Shown here: positions 1-5,078 of the stretch, in pieces | Layout: the number at the start of each line of letters is the position of its first letter | Position numbering within the stretch: position 1 is the first letter of the stretch | Assembly (NCBI GenBank): GCA_013151585.1 | Contig: JAADHY010000265.1 | Location: 1 to 5,078 of the forward strand | Origin: Planctomycetota bacterium | Lineage (GTDB): Bacteria > Planctomycetota > Planctomycetia > Planctomycetales > Planctomycetaceae | DNA: 5,078 nt | Direction of reading: 5' to 3' | Program-made: the position numbers and the translations under genes | The notes under the pieces: generated by a model | What the model was told of the DNA's origin: nothing | What the model saw: only the letters and a program-made list of their open reading frames with translations | Databases searched by the model: none

Positions 1-128
1 AGGACGAGCCGCCAAGCGAGCCGAAAAACTAGCGTGCCGGGTGCCTCGGTCTACGCACGAACGATTCGTTCCGATCTCCACGCAGTGGCTCACACCAATA
101 CCAGAGACGCAACCTCGAGGAACATCGA

Positions 129-909
129 ATGGTGGAAGTCATCCAAGGAAGCATCTACGACTATCCGGCGTACTACGACCTGGTCTTCGGCTCAGATTGG
201 AAGGCCGAATTCGACTTTTTTCAAGCCTGTTTTCGAAAGCACGCAGCGCGTTCGGTCCGACGTCTTTTCGAGCCGGCTTGCGGGACCGGGCGGCTGCTGA
301 TCCGGTTTGCCAAAGCGGGCTACGACGTTTGCGGCTTGGATTTGAACCCGAAAGCCGTCGACTATTGCAACCGCCGGTTTGTGCGAAACGGATTTGAGCC
401 TCCGGTCTTTGTCGGCGACATGACCGATTTTCGACTGCCGCGCCGGGTGGATGCCGCTTTCAATCCCATCAACAGCTTCCGCGAGCTGCAGACCGAGGGG
501 CAGGCGGAGAGACACCTTCAGTGCATGGCTCGCTGTCTGGCCAAAGGTGGCCTTTACCTGCTGGGCATGCACTTGACGCCGACCGCCGGGCCGCGGTGCG
601 AAGAGGAAAGCTGGTCGGCCCGCCGGCAACCTCGCCGTGATTTCGCATATGCAATCCACTCGGCTCGACCGACGGCGCCGGCGCGAATACATCGACGTCA
701 GGTTCGATGTCTACACGTTGACTCGTCGTTTCCGCATCCAGCACCAGATGATCTTTCGGACATACACAGCGCGGCAAATGAAGCAACTTTTGGCACGGGT
801 CCCCGAGCTGGAACTTGTGGAAACCTACGACTTCGCCTATGACATTAGCGATCCGATCGTGGTCGGGCCGGAGACGGAAGACGTGATCTTTGTGCTGCGA
901 AGGCGATGA
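129..909 (+). pseudogene. Class I SAM-dependent methyltransferase, interrupted by a frameshift
   Basis: The first frame (129-842) begins with a good Rossmann-type methyltransferase. Motif I is FEPACGTGRLL at residues 47-57, the acidic end of strand 2 is GLDLNP at 69-74, motif II is VGDMTDFRLP at 95-104, and motif IV-like DAAFNPINSF is at 108-117. After about residue 165 that frame turns into an Arg/Pro/His-rich, unlikely sequence. The natural C-terminal half (EYIDVRFDVYT, FRTYTARQMKQLL, LELVETYDFAYDI, then ETEDVIFVLRRR) lies in the +1 frame and ends at TGA 907-909. Joining the frames near 621-627 gives about 259-260 residues, a normal size for such an enzyme. ATG 129 has GAGG at 117-120, 8 bases upstream. 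The family transfers a methyl group from S-adenosylmethionine, and the protein would be cytosolic. The substrate cannot be told from sequence. It is either a recent pseudogene or a sequencing error at a GC-rich spot; the conserved 3' half favours a recent event or an error. If the shift is real, translation would end at 842 with a wrong C-terminus. Confidence 0.85.
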
Positions 910-943
910 GCCGGCCGGTGGGCCAGGATAAAGAGGGGCCGGC
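910..943 (+). other. Inverted repeat just after the methyltransferase stop
   Basis: GCCGGCC at 910-916 can pair with GGCCGGC at 937-943 across a 20-base loop, starting directly after the TGA of the methyltransferase. No T-run follows, so it is not a canonical intrinsic terminator. Given the high local GC it may be accidental. Confidence 0.2.
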
Positions 944-950
944 CGCTGCT

Positions 951-972
951 GCCGCAGACGCTCGACTGCGGC
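951..972 (+). other. Perfect 7-bp stem-loop between methyltransferase and deacetylase
   Basis: GCCGCAG at 951-957 is the exact reverse complement of CTGCGGC at 966-972, with an 8-base loop. It lies 42 bases after the methyltransferase stop and 129 bases before the deacetylase start. No T-tract follows, so a role as a terminator is only possible, perhaps factor-dependent or as a 3'-end stabilising hairpin. Confidence 0.3.
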
Positions 973-1085
973 GTTCCGCCTCCAACGGCTCACGGCGATG
1001 GGATTGTGTCAGGCCGAAAGGGGCTGACTTGGCAGAGTGGGTCGCGGCCTATCAGGTCGCTTGTGGTCTACAGGGTGAATTGGAG

Positions 1086-1094
1086 AAAGGAGGT
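1086..1094 (+). promoter_or_regulatory. Shine-Dalgarno site that sets the deacetylase start
   Basis: AAAGGAGGT is a near-perfect anti-16S match, 6 bases before GTG 1101. The frame stays open upstream to an ATG at 906, which overlaps the methyltransferase stop, but this site together with a signal peptide that begins at 1101 makes the GTG the real start. Confidence 0.85.
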
Positions 1095-1100
1095 AAGCGG

Positions 1101-2048
1101 GTGATTGAAGTGAGGCGTTTGTTTTGGTCCACGTTCTGTGTGTGCGTTTTGATTGGGCTGGGCGGGACGCGTGCGGACGACGCGCCGGCGGGAAAGTACT
1201 TGATTATCCACGCGGACGATGCGGGCATGTGTCATTCGGAAAACCGGGGAACGATCGATGCGATGGAAAAGGGCATCGTCTCTTCGGCCAGCATCATGGT
1301 GCCCTGTCCGTGGTTCGTCGAAATTGCTGAATACGCTCGCACGCATCCGGAGAAGGATTTCGGCATCCACTTGACACTAAATTGTGAATGGAAACGGTAT
1401 CGCTGGGGGCCGGTGGCGCCGCGGGACAAGGTCCCAAGTCTGCTTGACGAACAGGGCTATCTTTGGGGAAGCGTGCGAGAGGTGATGAAGCATGCCAAAG
1501 CGGAGGAAGTAGAGATCGAACTTCGGGCCCAGATCGATCGCGCTTTGAAGTTTGGCGTGCCGGTCACGCATTTGGACACGCACATGGGAGCTGTGATCAG
1601 CCGCCCCGACTTGGTCCAGGTGTACTTCAAGCTGGCTCACTCGTACAATCTTCCCATTCTGTTCCTGCGAGAAGTTTCTCCGGAAATGGCGAAGGAATAT
1701 CCGGCCTTGGCTGAGGCTGTCCCTCAAATGGCCAAGTCGCTCCAAACAAAAGGGCTGCCGGTTCTTGACAGTGTCGTGCAATTCTACGGCGGGAAAACGC
1801 ATGAGGAACGTCGGAACAACTATTTGAAAGCCCTGCGCGAGCTGAAGCCGGGCTTCCACCAGCTCATCATTCATTGTGGCTATGATGGGCCGGAACTTCG
1901 AGCAATCACCAGCAGCGCGCCGCGCCGCGACGGCGACCGGCGAATCTTCACCAACCCGGAGGTCATCGCCGAAATCCAACGCCTGGGAATCCAAGTGATC
2001 TCGTGGAAACAGTTCCGCGAGTTGGCCGGGCATCGCAAAGCCCCGTGA
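1101..2048 (+). CDS. Secreted YdjC/ChbG-family carbohydrate deacetylase
   Basis: The protein has 315 residues counted from the GTG at 1101. It opens with a Sec signal peptide: Arg5-Arg6, a hydrophobic core at about 7-22, and a likely cut after TRA at 23-25. No lipobox is evident. The mature protein starts almost at once with the YdjC/ChbG fold. The metal/catalytic motif IIHADDAGM is at 35-43 (Asp39, Asp40), GIHLTLN at 88-94 holds His90, and THLDTHMG at 156-163 holds His157 and His161. LIIHCGYDGPE at 255-265 carries a conserved His258. In this family the Asp and two His residues bind a divalent metal, and the enzymes remove N-acetyl groups from sugars such as chito-oligosaccharides. All these residues are present, so it is probably active. 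The exact sugar is unknown. Most studied ChbG proteins are cytosolic, whereas this one is exported, so it probably acts on sugar or polymer in the periplasm or outside. It is 191 bases from the methyltransferase and points toward the DUF4838 gene. Confidence 0.9.
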   Translation: MIEVRRLFWSTFCVCVLIGLGGTRADDAPAGKYLIIHADDAGMCHSENRGTIDAMEKGIVSSASIMVPCPWFVEIAEYARTHPEKDFGIHLTLNCEWKRYRWGPVAPRDKVPSLLDEQGYLWGSVREVMKHAKAEEVEIELRAQIDRALKFGVPVTHLDTHMGAVISRPDLVQVYFKLAHSYNLPILFLREVSPEMAKEYPALAEAVPQMAKSLQTKGLPVLDSVVQFYGGKTHEERRNNYLKALRELKPGFHQLIIHCGYDGPELRAITSSAPRRDGDRRIFTNPEVIAEIQRLGIQVISWKQFRELAGHRKAP

Positions 2049-2152
2049 GCGACTCGGCCGATTCCGATACCATGGCGGCGCAGCTCGAGCGATTGATCCA
2101 GATCGAGCGGGCTGCGACGCCTCTTTTTATTTGCCGCCTTCGCGAACGATGA
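2045..2152 (+). pseudogene. Possible truncated gene start after the deacetylase
   Basis: A GTG at 2045 overlaps the deacetylase TGA (GTGA, 2045-2048), the usual geometry of translationally coupled genes. The frame reads MSDSADSDTMAAQLERLIQI, then ERAAT, and runs on to a TGA at 2150-2152 for 35 codons. Through codon 25 the third positions are mostly G or C (about 21 of 25), and the peptide looks like a normal N-terminus: an acidic, polar stretch followed by an amphipathic helix. From about 2120 the frame loses that character and enters the 3' end of the opposite-strand DUF4838 gene. One reading is that a downstream operon partner of the deacetylase was cut off by a rearrangement. The other is that it is chance or a tiny real protein. 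No family is recognised. Confidence 0.3.
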
Positions 2153-4418
2153 AGATGCGGTCCACATAGACGGCATCGATTTGGCCGGGCCGTTCAGGCG
2201 GAGCGACCCAAAAGTAGAGCCCGCCGCGCAGTTCGTGCGTCCCCAGATCGAAAATCCGATACCGGTCGCCTTGACTGTCTTCGACCGAAACGCGCCGCGA
2301 CGCAACGCCCTTGCGGTTCACCGTGTCATACAAGCCCATTGTCATGGCCAGGCCGTCTTTGGCTGAGCCTTCGCATCGAGCCACGACATAGCATCGCCAG
2401 CGGCCCAGACCTTTTAGGTCGCCCGCTAAGGGAAGCTGAAGAGCCCACTGGCGATGGCTGCCCGGCATCCGTGCCGCCATGCCGTCCGAGGCATTCGGGT
2501 CTTTGACCAGACTGGACCAGACGCCAGGCTTGCTTAGACGAAACTGATTGTCTTGGAAGTCCAGCCAGCGGTCCGCCGGGAGCCCACGGCATGGTTCCGG
2601 GGGAGGCCCCGCCGGGCGGAACAGCCGACGCAACATCGGCTCGTATTCTTTAAACGAATGCCGCTCTCGATAATTGCCCACGTTGTGCTCATAGGCCAGC
2701 CGGATGAACTCCTCGCATGCCGCGGCCGGATCGTCCGGACCCAGAAACGGTTTGCCGGTGAGCCGGGCTTGAGTTCGAAGCACGTGGTACCGTTTGAGCC
2801 AAACGTGATCCAACGGCAACCGTTCCCGGCGGACGCGACGGCGCAATACTGGGTCGTCGGCCACCGCTTTCATCGCTTGCTCGTAAAGCCGTGTGGCTGT
2901 GTTCAGATCGTCCAACGTCAGCCACGAGGACGTGTCCGACATGAAGCATCGCAAATAGACTCCCGAGCGTTCGGCCGCGTCGTGAAGCAGGTCCAAGTAC
3001 TGTTGCAAGTACGGAGCAGCCGGACCGTAGTAGCCTTCCAAGAACTCACGGATCAATGCTTTCTCGTCTCGGTTTGGATCCCACATCAGGTGGGCCAACA
3101 GCCACGCGCGCATCCGCACGAAGTCGCCGATTCCGCATTGCGAGTCGCCTTGCTCGAATAGTCCCACCACGTGGTTCTTCACGAAGAAGCGGATGTTCGG
3201 CGCCAGAACTCGCAGGTTCGGATGGGGCAGAATGTAGTTCCGGAAGTTCGTCACGTAGTCCCAGACGAAAAGTTGCGGGGCGATGCGACTCCAGCCCTCG
3301 ATATCCTTGCGGAACTTTTCATTCTGCGGACCGCTGCCCAACGGCTGCACGAACGAGCATTCAATCGAACAGAGCCGGATGATGACGTTTTTCCGCGGGC
3401 GGACGTGTCGCGGCGGCTGGCGAGTGTACTGATAGGCGAGCGTCTCGACCAACACATCCGGAAACTCTTTTTCGATCTCGGCGGCCACCGCGTTGACGAA
3501 CCGCAAAAGCGGTCCGGACGGCGAGCCCTCTTCTTTTTCGACCGCCAGACACCTCTCGCACTGACACCGACCATGCCAGTCGTTTTGGCTGATCGAAATG
3601 ATGTTCGCTCCCGGTGTCGCCCGCAGGCGAGCCAATGCGTTGCGCACCAACTCCTGACGCATCTCTTCGTTGGTCAGACAGAGCTGGGCGTGGTCGGTCG
3701 TCCGCTTTCCGTTGATCTCGCTGTACCATTCGGGGTGATCTTTGAAGTACTTCTCCGGGGGTAACAGCGGATAGAACGTGTGCACAAAGCCGGCGAAGCG
3801 GTATTGGCCGCCGTACTCTTCGGCGATCCGTTCCGCGTGGCCGTTGCACTTCAGCCGAGCGGCAAACACGCCGTTGAAAGCGTCACGGTAGTAGGCTTCG
3901 CGGTACCGCAGCGGTGGGGCATATTCGACGTCCAGCTCGGGAATCATAAGCGTCGACTTGCTGGGGATAAAACTCTCGCTCGACGTCCACCAGCGGCAGC
4001 CGACCACGTCTTCCAGAAACGTGTAAACCGCGTAAAGCGTTCCCCGGGGCGGCTGGCCGGCCAAGACCAAATCACGCCCGACCGTTTTCACCAGGATGCC
4101 GTCATGCCCGAGCGCTGCCGGATCGAAGTTCTGAACCAGCTTCCCGGCCCGGGCCGTGTTGCCGACCAGAATCGCCGGCGCCGACGGCGGGTGGGCTTTC
4201 GAATCCGCCTCCGAAACGACCGGCAGCTTCGCCCCGGTCACCCGAAGCAGATGCTCTTGCAATTCGCGAGCCGCCGTCCGTTCGACCCGACTCGGACTAC
4301 GCGGCAACACGATCACGTAGTCGCTCTTGCCGTCTTCGGCCAGTTGGATTTCCCCACCCGAGGCAGGGGCGGACGCGACAAGAGCAAGCGACACAGCGAA
4401 CCAAGCAAGCGACTTCAT
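2127..4418 (-). CDS. Secreted DUF4838-domain protein, glycoside-hydrolase-like
   Basis: The protein has 763 residues from ATG 4418, preceded by GGTGGAGGT 7 bases upstream; the longer frame to 4493 lacks this support. Residues 1 to about 21 form a Sec signal peptide (MKSLAWFAVSLALVASAPAS). Residues about 22-165 resemble the small N-terminal domain seen before GH67/GH20-type barrels, with AARELQEHLLRVTGAKLPVV and GTLYAVYTFLEDVVGCRWW. Residues about 180-465 are the DUF4838 core: FKDHPEWYSEINGKRT (225-240), ISISQNDWHGRCQCERC (274-290), SGPLLRFVNAVA (301-312) and VETLAYQYTRQPP (324-336). A helical part follows. Residues about 610-763 look like a beta-sandwich, perhaps carbohydrate-binding (inference). 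DUF4838 has no proven reaction that I know of, and a role in polysaccharide breakdown outside the cytoplasm is inferred from fold kinship. Asp280, Glu326 and Cys285/287/290 are candidates for function. It lies downstream of the helicase on the same strand, 173 bases away, so it probably has its own promoter. The alternative is a non-catalytic sugar-binding protein. Confidence 0.85.
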   Translation of the reverse strand: MKSLAWFAVSLALVASAPASGGEIQLAEDGKSDYVIVLPRSPSRVERTAARELQEHLLRVTGAKLPVVSEADSKAHPPSAPAILVGNTARAGKLVQNFDPAALGHDGILVKTVGRDLVLAGQPPRGTLYAVYTFLEDVVGCRWWTSSESFIPSKSTLMIPELDVEYAPPLRYREAYYRDAFNGVFAARLKCNGHAERIAEEYGGQYRFAGFVHTFYPLLPPEKYFKDHPEWYSEINGKRTTDHAQLCLTNEEMRQELVRNALARLRATPGANIISISQNDWHGRCQCERCLAVEKEEGSPSGPLLRFVNAVAAEIEKEFPDVLVETLAYQYTRQPPRHVRPRKNVIIRLCSIECSFVQPLGSGPQNEKFRKDIEGWSRIAPQLFVWDYVTNFRNYILPHPNLRVLAPNIRFFVKNHVVGLFEQGDSQCGIGDFVRMRAWLLAHLMWDPNRDEKALIREFLEGYYGPAAPYLQQYLDLLHDAAERSGVYLRCFMSDTSSWLTLDDLNTATRLYEQAMKAVADDPVLRRRVRRERLPLDHVWLKRYHVLRTQARLTGKPFLGPDDPAAACEEFIRLAYEHNVGNYRERHSFKEYEPMLRRLFRPAGPPPEPCRGLPADRWLDFQDNQFRLSKPGVWSSLVKDPNASDGMAARMPGSHRQWALQLPLAGDLKGLGRWRCYVVARCEGSAKDGLAMTMGLYDTVNRKGVASRRVSVEDSQGDRYRIFDLGTHELRGGLYFWVAPPERPGQIDAVYVDRIFIVREGGK

Positions 4419-4425
4419 CAGCACG

Positions 4426-4434
4426 ACCTCCACC
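4426..4434 (-). promoter_or_regulatory. Shine-Dalgarno site that sets the DUF4838 start
   Basis: Read on the - strand, GGTGGAGGT stands 7 bases before ATG 4418, and the signal peptide starts exactly at that ATG. This rules out the 25-codon N-terminal extension to 4493, which has no signal-peptide logic. Confidence 0.8.
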
Positions 4435-4474
4435 GGTTCCCAGATTCCGAGCAAACTTTCCTCTATCAGCCTAC

Positions 4475-4492
4475 TGCGGCCCGCCGGCCGCA
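4475..4492 (-). other. Perfect 7-bp stem-loop in the DUF4838 leader
   Basis: TGCGGCC at 4475-4481 and GGCCGCA at 4486-4492 are exact reverse complements with a 4-base loop. The hairpin lies 57 to 74 bases upstream of ATG 4418. No T-run follows on either strand, so it is not a classic terminator. It could mark the 3' end of the helicase transcript or be part of the DUF4838 5' leader. Confidence 0.35.
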
Positions 4493-4529
4493 ATCAAACG
4501 ATTGTCGTGTCGACTTGAGCCGTTCATTT

Positions 4530-4543
4530 CCGCCGAAAGGCGG
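4530..4543. other. Compact CCGCC-GAAA-GGCGG hairpin downstream of the helicase
   Basis: CCGCC at 4530-4534 pairs with GGCGG at 4539-4543 around a GAAA loop, a stable GNRA tetraloop if transcribed from +. On the - strand, the direction of both neighbouring genes, the loop reads TTTC. It begins about 48 bases after the helicase stop. No T-tract follows. It resembles short extragenic palindromes that recur in intergenic spaces, but only one full copy is present here. Confidence 0.35.
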
Positions 4544-4591
4544 GCCTACCGACAAATCCTGCGTGCCGCGCGCATCGTGCGCCGGAGGACT

Positions 4592-5078
4592 CTAACGCCA
4601 AAAACCTTTGATGCGGCGGCGGATGTCCGAAGTCCGCAGGTCGGTCTGCCAGCCGTCATCTTCGCCACTCTCTTCGCCCCGCTCCTCCCAAGCCTGGACA
4701 TGTTCGAAAAAGCCGAGAATCTGATCCGGCAAGAACCGGGTGCGGTTCGAGAAAGAATGCTCGTCGCCGTGGTACCGTCCAGAAAAGTAGTACCGCACCG
4801 GATGGCAAATATAAAGGCGGTTTTTGGCCCGCGTCATGGCCACGTAGAACAGCCGCCGCTCCTCTTCGATCTGCTCTTCGTCCCCGGTGGCCATGTCCGA
4901 GGGAATGTTTCCGTCTGCGGCATGGATGATGTAGACCGTGTCCCATTCGAGCCCCTTCGCCGAGTGAATCGTGCTTAGGATCAGATAATCTTCGTCCTTC
5001 CAGGGGTTGTCGGGCAAGTCCTGCGTCGAGCTGGGCGGATCGAGCGTCATTTCGGTCAAGAAATTGAGACGGCTCTTG
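4592..5078 (-). CDS. UvrD/PcrA/Rep-type superfamily 1 DNA helicase, C-terminal part
   Basis: Only the last 161 residues are in the window; the frame is open through the right edge, so the start lies outside. The apparent TTG start at 5059 is internal, because the reading continues upstream as KSRLNF before LTEMTLD. Helicase motif V is visible as STIHSAKGLEWDTVYI (35-50 of this fragment), then DGNIPSDMA (55-63), and motif VI as EEERRLFYVAMTRAK (71-85) with its arginine at position 83. These belong to domain 2A of UvrD-like ATP-driven 3'-5' DNA helicases, which act in repair and replication restart in the cytosol. The tail after motif VI is about 76 residues, acidic in the middle (EERGEESGEDD at 131-141) and basic at the end (RRRIKGFWR). 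It shows no obvious match to the RNA-polymerase-binding C-terminal domain of PcrA. UvrD, PcrA and Rep cannot be told apart from this part. It is the upstream neighbour of DUF4838, with a 173-base gap. Confidence 0.93.
   Translation of the reverse strand, partial: KSRLNFLTEMTLDPPSSTQDLPDNPWKDEDYLILSTIHSAKGLEWDTVYIIHAADGNIPSDMATGDEEQIEEERRLFYVAMTRAKNRLYICHPVRYYFSGRYHGDEHSFSNRTRFLPDQILGFFEHVQAWEERGEESGEDDGWQTDLRTSDIRRRIKGFWR

Noticed and set aside
639..909. Separate small gene starting at GTG 637
   Set aside because: The peptide continues the methyltransferase fold (C-terminal strands) and lacks a ribosome binding site; it is the second half of the frameshifted gene.
469..993. 174-codon - strand frame over the end of the methyltransferase
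   Set aside because: It is antisense to the conserved methyltransferase halves, with no motif and no ribosome binding site that stands out.
1029..1055. TTGGCA and TATCAG as a sigma-70-like promoter for the deacetylase
   Set aside because: The boxes are 15 bases apart, too close for a standard promoter, and the -10 matches only 4 of 6; chance is likely, and the promoter rules of the probable host are poorly known.
2083..2131. GCTCGA/TCGAGC inverted repeat (2083-2108) followed by a T-rich stretch (2122-2131) as a terminator for the deacetylase
   Set aside because: The stem is only 6 bp with a 14-base loop, and the T-rich stretch starts 14 bases after it, so it does not have intrinsic-terminator geometry. 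The T-run is also the end of the DUF4838 coding sequence.
2553..3161. Long + strand open frame of 202 codons inside the DUF4838 gene
   Set aside because: It is antisense to a well-supported coding region, has Arg/Pro/Val-rich content without any recognisable domain, and is expected in GC-rich DNA. The same holds for the other + strand frames at 3171-3764 and 3780-4595.
4502..4978. 158-codon + strand frame across the helicase gene
   Set aside because: It lies opposite helicase motifs V and VI, which are unmistakable on the - strand; it is a shadow frame.

Overview
The window looks like an ordinary chromosomal segment from a free-living bacterium, most likely a planctomycete or a close relative in the PVC group. 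That is an inference. It rests on moderately high GC, a secreted DUF4838 glycosidase-like protein, a secreted YdjC/ChbG-type deacetylase, and the general style of the methyltransferase and helicase. No marker gene fixes the taxon.

Layout from left to right: a 128-base leader; a class I SAM-dependent methyltransferase on + (129-909) that is broken by a frameshift near 621-627; a 191-base gap with small hairpins; a secreted ChbG/YdjC-like carbohydrate deacetylase on + (1101-2048); a 78-base convergent gap that holds what looks like the first 25 or so codons of another gene (start overlapping the deacetylase stop as GTGA); a large secreted DUF4838 protein on - (2127-4418); a 173-base gap with two perfect hairpins; and the C-terminal part of a UvrD/PcrA/Rep-type helicase on - (4592 to beyond the right edge).

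The two exported proteins in the middle both belong to carbohydrate-active families, a deacetylase and a glycoside-hydrolase-like protein. They could both act on polysaccharide outside the cytoplasm. They are convergent rather than in one operon, so a functional link is only suggested. Strong Shine-Dalgarno sequences (AAAGGAGGT and GGTGGAGGT) fix both starts downstream of the longest possible ORF starts. The methyltransferase and helicase have no visible link to them.

I found no RNA gene, CRISPR array, insertion sequence or phage gene, and no clear sign of a novel multi-gene system. The points most worth a second look are the methyltransferase frameshift and the apparent truncated gene start at 2045-2125.
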